Under the pieces are notes generated by a model. The model ran no database searches and was not told where the DNA came from. It saw only the letters and a program-made list of their open reading frames with translations. A program made the translations under genes and the position numbers. Source: an uncultured SAR86 cluster bacterium (GTDB taxonomy: Bacteria; Pseudomonadota; Gammaproteobacteria; Magnimaribacterales; AG-339-G14). Taken from it: a stretch of DNA of 64,000 bases. This document shows, piece by piece, positions 19,174 to 30,872 of the stretch. Position 1 is the stretch's first letter. Each line of letters begins with the position of its first letter. The stretch covers positions 69,372 to 133,371 of the forward strand of contig CACEVU010000001.1 in assembly GCA_902563105.1 (NCBI GenBank), given 5' to 3'.

Positions 19174-19209
19174 AACTTCGCTTTCTTATTGTTCAAAGCC
19201 ATGTATAAT
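19150..19209 (+). promoter_or_regulatory. Ribosomal RNA operon promoter
   Basis: A perfect TATAAT at 19204-19209 is followed by a GC-rich discriminator (CGCTCGCTCG), the hallmark of stringently controlled rRNA promoters. Upstream, 19150-19175 is almost pure purine-rich A tract overlapping the end of tyrS and could act as an UP element. The -35 is weak: TTTCTT at 16 bases is the best candidate. DksA, encoded at 11 kb, acts on such promoters. Confidence 0.7.
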
Positions 19210-19242
19210 CGCTCGCTCGTGCCTAAGAAAAATAGGTTCGGG

Positions 19243-19254
19243 TGTTCTTTAAAA
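19243..19254 (+). promoter_or_regulatory. boxA antitermination site, leader
   Basis: TGTTCTTTAAAA in the rRNA leader resembles the rRNA boxA (TGCTCTTTAACA), bound as RNA by NusB-NusE to keep RNA polymerase elongating through untranslated rRNA. An almost identical copy lies before the 23S gene. nusB itself is at 61.8 kb in this window. Confidence 0.75.
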
Positions 19255-19259
19255 CTATT

Positions 19260-19283
19260 AACAAGTAATTCGTGCGGGCACTT
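19260..19283 (+). other. 16S precursor processing stem, 5' arm
   Basis: The first 13 bases (AACAAGTAATTCG) are perfectly complementary to 20947-20959, and the rest pairs with few mismatches to 20936-20946. The two arms enclose the whole 16S gene and form the long stem cut by RNase III. Confidence 0.8.
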
Positions 19284-19377
19284 ACCATTTAAATAAAGGT
19301 TAGTGTCAATTTTAAGATTATCGAAATTCGATAGTCACCTATTTTTTATTATTTTTTTATAAAAATAATCGTTTAAT

Positions 19378-20912
<1,535 letters not shown>

Positions 20913-20935
20913 CCAAATTACACGACTTTTATTGT

Positions 20936-20959
20936 GAGTGTCCGTTCGAATTACTTGTT
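20936..20959 (+). other. 16S precursor processing stem, 3' arm
   Basis: This is the complement of 19260-19283: bases 20947-20959 pair perfectly for 13 bases, followed inward by a mostly paired stretch (GAGTGTCCGTT). It includes TTCGAATT, which could be mistaken for a tRNA T-loop. Confidence 0.8.
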
Positions 20960-20989
20960 TTACTATTTTTATGAAAAAAATAAGTAATG

Positions 20990-21001
20990 CGTTCTTTAAA
21001 A
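20990..21001 (+). promoter_or_regulatory. boxA antitermination site, spacer
   Basis: CGTTCTTTAAAA repeats the leader boxA core GTTCTTTAAAA exactly. A second boxA upstream of 23S is normal in proteobacterial rRNA operons. Confidence 0.72.
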
Positions 21002-21015
21002 GTATTGTTGATCCA

Positions 21016-21099
21016 GTAACTAAATTTATTTAGTTACGACACTAATAATTAATGTTATCAATTATTAGTGCACCAAGTTTTAAGATAATTATCTTAAAA
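21016..21099 (+). repeat. Three tandem hairpins in the 16S-23S spacer
   Basis: Three perfect inverted repeats follow one another: 21016-21037 (9-bp stem GTAACTAAA, 4-base loop), 21040-21070 (11-bp stem CACTAATAATT, 9-base loop) and 21078-21099 (22-base palindrome TTTTAAGATAA and its complement). They fill the place where tRNA-Ile/tRNA-Ala lie in many relatives. No tRNA is found anywhere in the spacer (20913-21163). Their function is unknown; RNA spacing or processing is possible. Confidence 0.85.
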
Positions 21100-21138
21100 T
21101 GCTAATGGCAAATTTTGGCGCTTATTATTCGAAAGACT

Positions 21139-21163
21139 TAACTTTATTAACTTAAAGTATTTT

Positions 21164-21172
<9 letters not shown>
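21139..21172 (+). other. 23S precursor processing stem, 5' arm
   Basis: Three blocks pair with the region after 23S: TAACTTTATTAAC (21139-21151) with 24076-24088, AAAGTATT (21154-21161) with 24066-24073, and TTAAGTAA (21165-21172) with 24060-24067. The last block includes the terminal helix of mature 23S. This is the RNase III stem. Confidence 0.85.
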
Positions 21173-24059
<2,887 letters not shown>

Positions 24060-24067
<8 letters not shown>

Positions 24068-24088
24068 TACTTTATGTTAATAAAGTTA
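24060..24088 (+). other. 23S precursor processing stem, 3' arm
   Basis: Complement of 21139-21172 in three blocks, the outermost a perfect 13-base match (GTTAATAAAGTTA). It lies in the short gap between 23S and 5S. Confidence 0.85.
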
Positions 24089-24134
24089 ATAAAGCTAAAA
24101 TTTGAAAAGGATCATCAATACACAACTAGAATTT

Positions 24135-24251
24135 TGCCCGATGACATTAGCAAGTGTGTCCCACCTGATTCCATTCCGAACTCAGAAGTGAAACCACTTA
24201 GCGCCGATGGTAGTATGGTTCGTCCATGCAAGAGTAGGACATCGTCGGGCT
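24135..24251 (+). rRNA. rrf: 5S ribosomal RNA
   Basis: About 117 bases. The ends GCCCGATGA and TCGTCGGGC form helix I with one G-U pair, and the internal CCACCTGATTCCATTCCGAACTCAG and GCCGATGGTAGTATGG blocks are typical of bacterial 5S. Flanking AACTAGAA (24124-24131) and TTCTAGTT (24251-24258) extend the stem by eight pairs across a four-T bulge, forming the precursor stem. That outer arm runs into the stop codon of convergent coaW at 24257. No intrinsic terminator is seen after it. Confidence 0.95.
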
Positions 24252-24256
24252 TCTAG

Positions 24257-25060
24257 TTAATCTTCTAAAGCGCCCAGTGCGGTAGAAAACTCCCCATTGT
24301 CAGGAAATATTACTTCTAGACCAGAAAATTCAATCCATTTTGTAAGAATTTCTTTATATAAATAATAATTTGGCGATCTTCCTACAACAACTACTTCTTT
24401 TAATTTAGCTGCAAGAGCTGCTGTTGCGGCTAATCTTGCTATATTTGTTGCTACAAGGTAAATGATAGACCTGCAAATGTCCTCTTTTTTTAATTTATCC
24501 ATCATATCTATATTTCCTAAGTGAACAGCAATACTATCTTCAGGCAAGTTACCAATTGGTCCTGATACAACGTCTTTTAAAGAATAATCTCCAATTTGAC
24601 TTCCTTTTCTGGACAATTCATCAATTTCTTCAGGATCGTCTATCCCAATAGTTAATTTACACAATCCTCTAATTGTTCCTCCCCCAAGACCAGTTCCTCC
24701 TAAATGTTTAGAAATTTTATTTTGATGAGCTACACATGCTGTACCTGATCCACAACTCAATACCAAAAAATTAGAATCTAACAGAGAAAGTTTTCTTGCT
24801 CCAGACCCGATACAATCTACCTCATTTTTTTTTATTACATTTAAGCCATCAAAATTATTTGGAAGATCTAAGTGCCTTCCGCCAGTAACAAATACATTCT
24901 TGATTTTTGAATCTTTTTGTAAATTTTTTAATATGCTATTTAAAGATAAGTGAATATTTTTTTCACTTTTTTGAGATTTGAAAGAAAGATTTTTTCCTGA
25001 CTTTGTAACAATATCTGAATTTGTAATTCCAAAGTCAATTCCTACGTCAATGTTACTCAT
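24257..25060 (-). CDS. coaW: Type II pantothenate kinase (CoaW/PANK-like)
   Basis: A 267-residue ASKHA-fold protein with the phosphate-1 loop GIDFGITNSDIV at the start, LVLSCGSGTACV in the middle and HLGGTGLGGGTIRGLCKL, which matches the type II pantothenate kinase pattern of Staphylococcus CoaW and eukaryotic PANK. It would catalyse the first step of CoA synthesis. Type II enzymes are uncommon in gammaproteobacteria, which normally use CoaA or CoaX. It lies 93 bases after the ferritin-like gene and ends convergently only about six bases from 5S. panB and panC are at 50.7-52.3 kb. Confidence 0.78.
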   Translation of the reverse strand: MSNIDVGIDFGITNSDIVTKSGKNLSFKSQKSEKNIHLSLNSILKNLQKDSKIKNVFVTGGRHLDLPNNFDGLNVIKKNEVDCIGSGARKLSLLDSNFLVLSCGSGTACVAHQNKISKHLGGTGLGGGTIRGLCKLTIGIDDPEEIDELSRKGSQIGDYSLKDVVSGPIGNLPEDSIAVHLGNIDMMDKLKKEDICRSIIYLVATNIARLAATAALAAKLKEVVVVGRSPNYYLYKEILTKWIEFSGLEVIFPDNGEFSTALGALED

Positions 25061-25133
25061 CTCAGATGATTACTGTATTGAAAAAAAAAGATCTAATCGA
25101 CCTAAAAAAGTTTAAATACTCAAAATAGTAGAA

Positions 25134-25155
25134 AAACTTTTTTAAGAAAAAGTTT
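25134..25155 (-). terminator. Possible weak hairpin after the ferritin-like gene
   Basis: An 8-bp AT-rich inverted repeat (AAACTTTT and AAAAGTTT, six-base loop) overlaps the stop codon of the diiron gene and, read on the minus strand, runs into a T-rich stretch. Low GC makes termination uncertain, so coaW may still be reached by read-through. Confidence 0.3.
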
Positions 25156-26302
25156 AATGATTATGAAACATTTCCTTTATTACTTCAGCTTGTTCTTCTG
25201 CTTGAGTTTCAATCTCATCAGAAGACTCTAAAGGTTTGGAAATTTCAGCCCAATCAATTTCAAAATCACTTGGAGCGACTTCGTATTCTAATAATCCTAA
25301 CTCATCATAGAGAGGACGAACAGATTCTGTTAAGAGTCCAATTTTTTTCAGATTAGGCATAACTCTGTTGAATAAAAGCCCTCTGAAGTCATCATTAACC
25401 CCTGACTTAAGAATTGCTTCTCTAGCTTCTTGTTCAGAATAGCCAAAGAACTTTTTGCCTAACTCGTAATTTTGAATTCTGTCTCTCATGATCACACAAG
25501 CTTCGTATGCAAATCTAGCACGATCTTCGATCTCGTCTTTAGAAAGAGTTTTATTGAAATCTTCTAAATAGTTTATTCCAAAAGTAACATGTCTAGCCTC
25601 ATCCCGGATTACGTAATGGGTAAGATCTCTAAGCAAAGGACAACTCGTACTCATTTTTGTTGATTGAAAAGCAGCAAGTGCTAAGCCTTCAATAATAATT
25701 TGCATTGCGATAAATTTTAAATCCCATCTTGGGTCAGTGAGCCCTTTATCAAGAAGAGCTTTTAAACTTGGTGAAATAGGGTAGGACATTCCCATTACAT
25801 CTTGTAAATACCTATTAAATACTTCTACATGTCTTGCTTCGTCGAAACATTGCGAAGCTGCGTAAAGCTTAGCTTGATATGTTGGGGCGCAAGATACTAA
25901 TTGTGAAGCAACAAGTAGAGCGCCTTGTTCACCATGTAAAAATTGGCTTAATCCCCAAGCTGAGGCATGCCAGCTAACTTCACTTTTTTCTTCTTCTGAC
26001 ATGTCATTGTACTCAGGATATACATTGCCTAAGTCATCAAATTCTGGTTTTACAGGCAAATCACCACGTTTAATGTGATTTGACCAATCAAGGTCAATAG
26101 ATCCGTTCCAATTCAGTTCTTTTCCCAATTCATACAATCTTTTTATCCTATTGTCAGCCACTGTGTAATCCCAGTTATAAGATCCAGTCAATGGAGTGTT
26201 GAAGATCTCTCTAACGTCTTCAACATGTTCTGAAGACATACGGTCTTCAATATCATCAAATTCCTGAAATCCAGGAGGTCCGTCTACATTTGTAATTTTC
26301 AT
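25154..26302 (-). CDS. Ferritin-like diiron protein, putative oxygenase
   Basis: This 382-residue protein carries a complete ferritin-like diiron site: Glu125 (HGEQGA), Glu155 and His158 (DEARH), Glu205 (IIEGLA), Glu235 and His238 (DEARH). Two ExxH motifs each about 30 residues after a lone Glu is the pattern of soluble diiron oxygenases, N-oxygenases and acyl-ACP desaturases. The substrate cannot be assigned. About 100 residues before the domain and an acidic tail (ending EMFHNH) are unassigned. It lies 37 bases after cobT, so it is probably in the cobS-cobT transcript. Confidence 0.82.
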   Translation of the reverse strand: MKITNVDGPPGFQEFDDIEDRMSSEHVEDVREIFNTPLTGSYNWDYTVADNRIKRLYELGKELNWNGSIDLDWSNHIKRGDLPVKPEFDDLGNVYPEYNDMSEEEKSEVSWHASAWGLSQFLHGEQGALLVASQLVSCAPTYQAKLYAASQCFDEARHVEVFNRYLQDVMGMSYPISPSLKALLDKGLTDPRWDLKFIAMQIIIEGLALAAFQSTKMSTSCPLLRDLTHYVIRDEARHVTFGINYLEDFNKTLSKDEIEDRARFAYEACVIMRDRIQNYELGKKFFGYSEQEAREAILKSGVNDDFRGLLFNRVMPNLKKIGLLTESVRPLYDELGLLEYEVAPSDFEIDWAEISKPLESSDEIETQAEEQAEVIKEMFHNH

Positions 26303-26339
26303 AATTAAATTATATGCCTCTTTTTGTAAAATCTAAACC

Positions 26340-28091
26340 TTATTTCTCTTTAAATAAATCTGTTAATTGTTCTAACATGACATTCCCCAGTTCTTCAGCT
26401 CTATGTATTGTCACAGCCTTTTTATAATATTTTGTAACATCATGACCTATTCCAATTGCAATTAATTCAAGTTCAGTTTTATTTTCGATCTCAGAGATTA
26501 CTTGTTTTAAGTGGTTGTCAAGGTAACTTGTTGAGTTTGTAGATAAGGTACTGTCGTCTACAGGAGCACCGTCTGAGATAACCATTAAAATCCTTCTTTG
26601 TTCTGGTCTTTTCATCAATCTTGATGAAGCCCATAAAAGAGCCTCACCATCAACATTTTCCTTTAAAAGTCCTTCCCTTAACATTAATCCTAAATTTTTT
26701 TTTGCTCTTCTCCATGCTAAGTCCGCAGGTTTAAAGATGATATGCCTTAGATCATTCAATCTGCCTGGTGCACTTGGTTTGCCACATTCAACCCAAAGCT
26801 TTCTGCTATCACCACCTTTCCAATGCTTTGTCGTAAAACCAAGGATTTCAGTTTTGATGTTGCATTTATCCAGGGTAGATCCAATTATGTCTGCCGAAAT
26901 AGCTGCGGTTGTCATTGACCGACCTCTCATTGAACCCGAACTGTCAACTAACATGGTAAGGACAGTATCTTTAAATGACGTTTCTTTTTCAGTTTTGAAA
27001 CTTAAGGGCGTTAAAGGATCTGTAATGATCTTATGTAATTTAGATGAATCTAAAATACCTTCCTCTTTATCAAATTCCCAGGATCTTCTTTGTTGTGCTA
27101 GCAGCAGTCTTTGTAATCTATTTGCTAATTTTGAGATGACTGATTTTGAAGGATCAATTAATTGATCTAATCTGTCTCGTAACCTTTTTAATTCTTCTGA
27201 TGAGCATAAATTATTGGCATCCACAATTTCATCAAAATCTTTACAAAATACTTTGTATTCTTGATTTTGATTTAAAGCAATTAACTCTTCAAGTTTAGAT
27301 CTATTTTCAACCCAATCATCTGTATCATCGACATCGCCATCTTCAACTTCAAAATCTTCTATTTCTGTTTCACTATCATCATCAATTTCTGATGAATCAT
27401 CGTCAGGTTCCTGTTCTTGTTCCTGTTCAGAAGAACTATCTTCCTCATCATCTTCATTATCTTCTTCAGAATCAGATTTTGGATCATCCATTTCTGGATT
27501 CTCAAATTCAAAACCTAATTTCTCGAATAAAGATATCAGATGTTCATTGAATTTGTCTTTATCACTCAGGTATTTTTTGGCGAGTTTGAATTCAGGCTCA
27601 ACTTCTGACAAAAGCTTTTCCCAAGGTTTAATAAAGACTTCTTCTAATTTATTATTTTTTTGTTTTAAGATTTTATTTTTAAGATTTATTTCAACAGCAA
27701 TTTTTAAGGCTTCTTCTTTGCTTTCAATTGTCTGTTGAGAAAGACTTTCTAAAAAAAGATTTCGAAGATTTTGTTTTACCCCTAAAAAGTCTTTGGATCC
27801 CAGAATTTCAGCTCTAATTACTTCAAAATCTCTTAACAAGTAATCCAATTCTGAATTACCTGTAGATGTAAGAGGTCTTTCAATCAATTTATATTTTTGA
27901 AGGAGAGCTTGTTTGTCAGCATCTCCTCTTGAAAGTTGAATCGACTTTAGATTTTCTTGGACATTGTGTTCAGGGCCAGCAATTGCTTGATTGTAAGAAA
28001 CTTCTACATGTAAGTTTTTGTCTTTTGATATCGCTCTACTGGAAGCGTTGATGACATCCTTTACGTTTTGGTCTTTTGATTTTTGATTCAA
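26340..28091 (-). CDS. cobT: CobT-like VWA protein, cobaltochelatase subunit homologue
   Basis: The 583-residue product resembles the CobT subunit of aerobic cobaltochelatase. An N-terminal helical region is followed by a very acidic stretch (about residues 200-260, runs of Asp/Glu/Ser) and a C-terminal von Willebrand A domain with the MIDAS motif [10 protein letters not shown] (about residue 390), [14 protein letters not shown] and ISDGAPVDD. CobT is the adaptor driven by the CobS ATPase that feeds Co2+ insertion by CobN. It starts at TTG, overlapping the cobS stop by four bases (TTGA). No cobN or B12 gene is in the window, so the function may not be cobalamin. Confidence 0.9.
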   Translation of the reverse strand: MNQKSKDQNVKDVINASSRAISKDKNLHVEVSYNQAIAGPEHNVQENLKSIQLSRGDADKQALLQKYKLIERPLTSTGNSELDYLLRDFEVIRAEILGSKDFLGVKQNLRNLFLESLSQQTIESKEEALKIAVEINLKNKILKQKNNKLEEVFIKPWEKLLSEVEPEFKLAKKYLSDKDKFNEHLISLFEKLGFEFENPEMDDPKSDSEEDNEDDEEDSSSEQEQEQEPDDDSSEIDDDSETEIEDFEVEDGDVDDTDDWVENRSKLEELIALNQNQEYKVFCKDFDEIVDANNLCSSEELKRLRDRLDQLIDPSKSVISKLANRLQRLLLAQQRRSWEFDKEEGILDSSKLHKIITDPLTPLSFKTEKETSFKDTVLTMLVDSSGSMRGRSMTTAAISADIIGSTLDKCNIKTEILGFTTKHWKGGDSRKLWVECGKPSAPGRLNDLRHIIFKPADLAWRRAKKNLGLMLREGLLKENVDGEALLWASSRLMKRPEQRRILMVISDGAPVDDSTLSTNSTSYLDNHLKQVISEIENKTELELIAIGIGHDVTKYYKKAVTIHRAEELGNVMLEQLTDLFKEK

Positions 28092-29074
28092 CCTTGTTCT
28101 ACTAAATTTAGAATAGAATCACTTGTTTCTGAATCAAAGCATCTTTGAAAATATTCAGCAATAATAGATTTTTCTGTTTCGTCACACTTATTAAGAAAGC
28201 TTAGTTCAAAAGAATTACCAACATCATTAAAGATTGAGAAATTTTCAGCCCAACTTATAACTGTCCTTGGAGACATCAAATTAGATATGTCTCCGTTTTT
28301 AAAACCTTCTCTGGTTAAATTTGCTAGAGCAATCATTGCTTTGACAGTTGACTGCCCCTTTTTGTTATTTAAAGATTTAACCTTAGAAAGAATAACTTTT
28401 AATTCGAGATCTTCAGATAAGTAATTAAGAGGAGAAACAATATGCCATCTATCCATCTGACCTTGATTTATTTGTTGAGTTCCATGGTATAAGCCTGTGC
28501 TATCGCCAAGGCCTACAGTATTTGCTGTAGCAAAGAGTCTAAAGTAGGGGTGAGGCGTCAAAACTCTATTTTGATCAAGTAAGGTTAGTTTTCCTTCAAC
28601 TTCTAGAACTCTTTGGATAACAAACATTACGTCTGGACGTCCTGCGTCGTATTCGTCAAAAACTAAAGCTACTGGATTTTGAATTGCCCAAGGTAATATG
28701 CCTTCTTGAAACTTTGTTATTTGTTTGCTTTCTTCGATTGCAATTACATCCTTTCCGAGCAAGTCAATCCTGCTAATATGACTGTCTAAGTTAATTCTAA
28801 TACAAGGCCAATTCAACCTTGCTGCAACTTGTTCAATGTGTGTAGATTTTCCTGACCCATGCAATCCTTGCACCATAACTCTCCGGTTATTTTGAAAGCC
28901 AGCCAGAATAGATAGGGTTGTTGCCTTATCAAAGCAATAATCGGGATCAAATTTTGGCACATATTCATTGCTAGACGAAAATGAATCTACTTTCAAATCT
29001 GAAGAAATTTCAAATGTATCTTTTACTTTGACACTTGCATCAGGTTCTTGAATTGAAAAATTATCGAATTTCAT
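28088..29074 (-). CDS. cobS: CobS-like AAA+ ATPase, cobaltochelatase subunit homologue
   Basis: A 328-residue MoxR-class AAA+ ATPase very close to alphaproteobacterial Cob[13 protein letters not shown], Walker [34 protein letters not shown], Walker [36 protein letters not shown] (sensor 1) and [12 protein letters not shown] (sensor 2). It forms a ring with CobT and powers metal-chelatase or metallo-protein activation. It is the first gene of a minus-strand cobS-cobT-diiron operon, 112 bases from divergent cysE. Family assignment is strong; the physiological client is open. Confidence 0.94.
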   Translation of the reverse strand: MKFDNFSIQEPDASVKVKDTFEISSDLKVDSFSSSNEYVPKFDPDYCFDKATTLSILAGFQNNRRVMVQGLHGSGKSTHIEQVAARLNWPCIRINLDSHISRIDLLGKDVIAIEESKQITKFQEGILPWAIQNPVALVFDEYDAGRPDVMFVIQRVLEVEGKLTLLDQNRVLTPHPYFRLFATANTVGLGDSTGLYHGTQQINQGQMDRWHIVSPLNYLSEDLELKVILSKVKSLNNKKGQSTVKAMIALANLTREGFKNGDISNLMSPRTVISWAENFSIFNDVGNSFELSFLNKCDETEKSIIAEYFQRCFDSETSDSILNLVEQG

Positions 29075-29186
29075 AAGGTTTGTTGTCTCAAAAATGAATC
29101 ATTATTATCCTTTTTTAGAAAAAAACAGCAAGAAAATATGTAATTTTCATCGAACTTGTCTTAGACTTGCGGATTAAATTTATAGT

Positions 29187-29969
29187 ATGCATATTGTAGA
29201 AGAAATCTGGTCTGAAATTCTCAAGGAAAGTAAAAATAAAATTTCCTTAGAACCAGAATCAGAAACTTTATTTGAAAAAAAAATCTTTGCTTACGATAAT
29301 TTGCAAGATTCTTTATCAGCAAAAATATCTGTTGATCTTTCCTCAAAAGAATATTCAAAAAATAATTTAAACAATAAATTTAGAGAAGTTTTTTCTGATC
29401 CCGTTTTCTTAGAAAGAGCTATTGATGATCTAAAAGCAATAAATGATAGAGATCCTGCCACAAAAGGATTTGTCTTCACTCTTTTATTTTCCAAGGGATT
29501 TGCAGCACTTCAAGCACATCGTGTTGCCAACCATTTTATGCTATCGAAGCAAGAGGTTTTTGCATTCTTTTTGCAAAGCCGAAGCTCAGTGGTTTATGGG
29601 GTAGACATTCATCCGAGTGCAAAAATAGGCCAAGGAGTAATGCTTGATCATGCGACTGGAATCGTTGTTGGTGAAACCTCTGTTATTGAAAATGATGTTT
29701 CAATTTTTCAAGGCGTTACTCTTGGAGGAACAGGTAAAGAAACTGGAGATAGACACCCAAAAGTTCGTGAAGGAGTTCTTATAAGTTCCGGAGCGAAGAT
29801 TCTTGGAAATGTTGAAATTGGCAAGGGAGCTAAAGTAGCAGCAGGAAGTGTAGTTTTATCAGACGTTATGCCTAATACCACTGTAGCTGGAGTACCAGCA
29901 ATATCTGTTGGAAAACCTATGTCCGATAAACCCGCTACTGATGTTGATCACACTATCGAGGATTCTTAA
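29187..29969 (+). CDS. cysE: Serine O-acetyltransferase
   Basis: The product acetylates serine with acetyl-CoA, the first step of cysteine biosynthesis, in the cytosol. The helical N-terminal domain (DLKAINDRDPA) is followed by a left-handed parallel beta-helix of hexapeptide repeats: GVDIHPSAKIGQGVMLDHATGI, VVGETSVIENDVSIFQGVTLGGTG, HPKVREGVLISSGAKILGN. Catalytic Asp and His (DIHPS, DHATG) are kept. At 260 residues it is like E. coli (273). tesB starts three bases after its stop. The C-terminus, which binds CysK and gives cysteine feedback in E. coli, ends DHTIEDS and is not the usual Ile end. Confidence 0.95.
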   Translation: MHIVEEIWSEILKESKNKISLEPESETLFEKKIFAYDNLQDSLSAKISVDLSSKEYSKNNLNNKFREVFSDPVFLERAIDDLKAINDRDPATKGFVFTLLFSKGFAALQAHRVANHFMLSKQEVFAFFLQSRSSVVYGVDIHPSAKIGQGVMLDHATGIVVGETSVIENDVSIFQGVTLGGTGKETGDRHPKVREGVLISSGAKILGNVEIGKGAKVAAGSVVLSDVMPNTTVAGVPAISVGKPMSDKPATDVDHTIEDS

Positions 29970-29972
29970 GTA

Positions 29973-30854
29973 ATGACCTCTCAAAAAAGTTTAGATGATC
30001 TTGTAAAGACTTTAAATTTAGAAAAATTGGAGGAAAATCTCTACAGAGGGGAATGTGAAAAAACAGCTTGGGGAAGAGTTTTTGGTGGACAGGTCCTCGG
30101 CCAGTCACTGAGCGCAGCTTACAATACAATAGAAGAAAAAAGATATGCACATTCTTTTCATGCGTACTTTTTACGACCTGGCAGAATTGATATACCAATC
30201 GTTTACAACGTAGTAAGAATCAGAGATGGAGGTAGTTTTACCACTAGGACTGTAGATGCTATTCAAAACGGCGAAGTGATATTTAATATGATTGTTTCTT
30301 TTCAGATCGATGAAGGAGGCTTTGAACACCAATTTGATATGCCTGACGTACCAGGGCCAAACGATTTACAAAGCGAACGAGAGCTCAGAGAATCAATGAT
30401 AGAAGAAATCCCTAAAGAATACAGAGATGGTTTTTTAAGAGAAAAGGCTGTTGAACTTAGAACTGTAGAGCAATATAGTCCTTTAAATTCTGAAAAAAAA
30501 CCTCCTTATAAACATACTTGGATGAAAGCTAATGGCAAGCTGCCTGATGATATCTTGGTTCATCAAAACATTCTTGCATATGCATCGGACTTCGGGCTTT
30601 TAAGTACCGCCCAGCTTCCACATGGCATAAGTTGGGGCGGGATGAACAGGAGAGTTATGTCAGCTAGTATCGATCACGCTATGTGGTTTCATAGACCTTT
30701 TAGGGCAGACGAATGGTTGCTTTATGTAACAGACAGTCCAAGTGCGAGTAATGCAAAGGGTTTCAATAGAGGCACTGTCTATACTGAAGATGGAAAACTT
30801 GTCGCTTCTGCAATTCAAGAAGGGCTTATGCGAAAAATTAAATCAAAAAAATAA
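29973..30854 (+). CDS. tesB: Acyl-CoA thioesterase II
   Basis: This double hot-dog thioesterase of 293 residues (E. coli 286) hydrolyses medium- and long-chain acyl-CoA. It shows RVFGGQVLGQSLSAAYNT, HSFHAYFLRPG, FTTRTVDAIQNGEVIFNM in the first hot-dog, and ASDFGLLSTA, SIDHAMWFHRPFRADEWLLY, GRGTVYTEDGKLVAS-like RGTVYTEDGKLVASAIQEGL in the second. The catalytic Asp of ASDFG is present. The gene is in the cysE transcript, three bases downstream, though no metabolic link is obvious. Confidence 0.94.
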   Translation: MTSQKSLDDLVKTLNLEKLEENLYRGECEKTAWGRVFGGQVLGQSLSAAYNTIEEKRYAHSFHAYFLRPGRIDIPIVYNVVRIRDGGSFTTRTVDAIQNGEVIFNMIVSFQIDEGGFEHQFDMPDVPGPNDLQSERELRESMIEEIPKEYRDGFLREKAVELRTVEQYSPLNSEKKPPYKHTWMKANGKLPDDILVHQNILAYASDFGLLSTAQLPHGISWGGMNRRVMSASIDHAMWFHRPFRADEWLLYVTDSPSASNAKGFNRGTVYTEDGKLVASAIQEGLMRKIKSKK

Positions 30855-30872
30855 TCATAAATTTAGATAATT

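Noticed and set aside
20913-21163. Possible tRNA in the rRNA spacer, prompted by TTCGAATT
   Set aside because: The TTCGAATT is part of the 16S processing stem; no acceptor, D or anticodon arm can be built around it.
26737-27165. 142-codon open frame opposite cobT
   Set aside because: Antisense shadow of the VWA domain and the region before it.
26340-29074. Cobalamin biosynthesis operon
   Set aside because: CobS and CobT are clear but cobN and all other B12 genes are missing here, so I do not claim the pathway.
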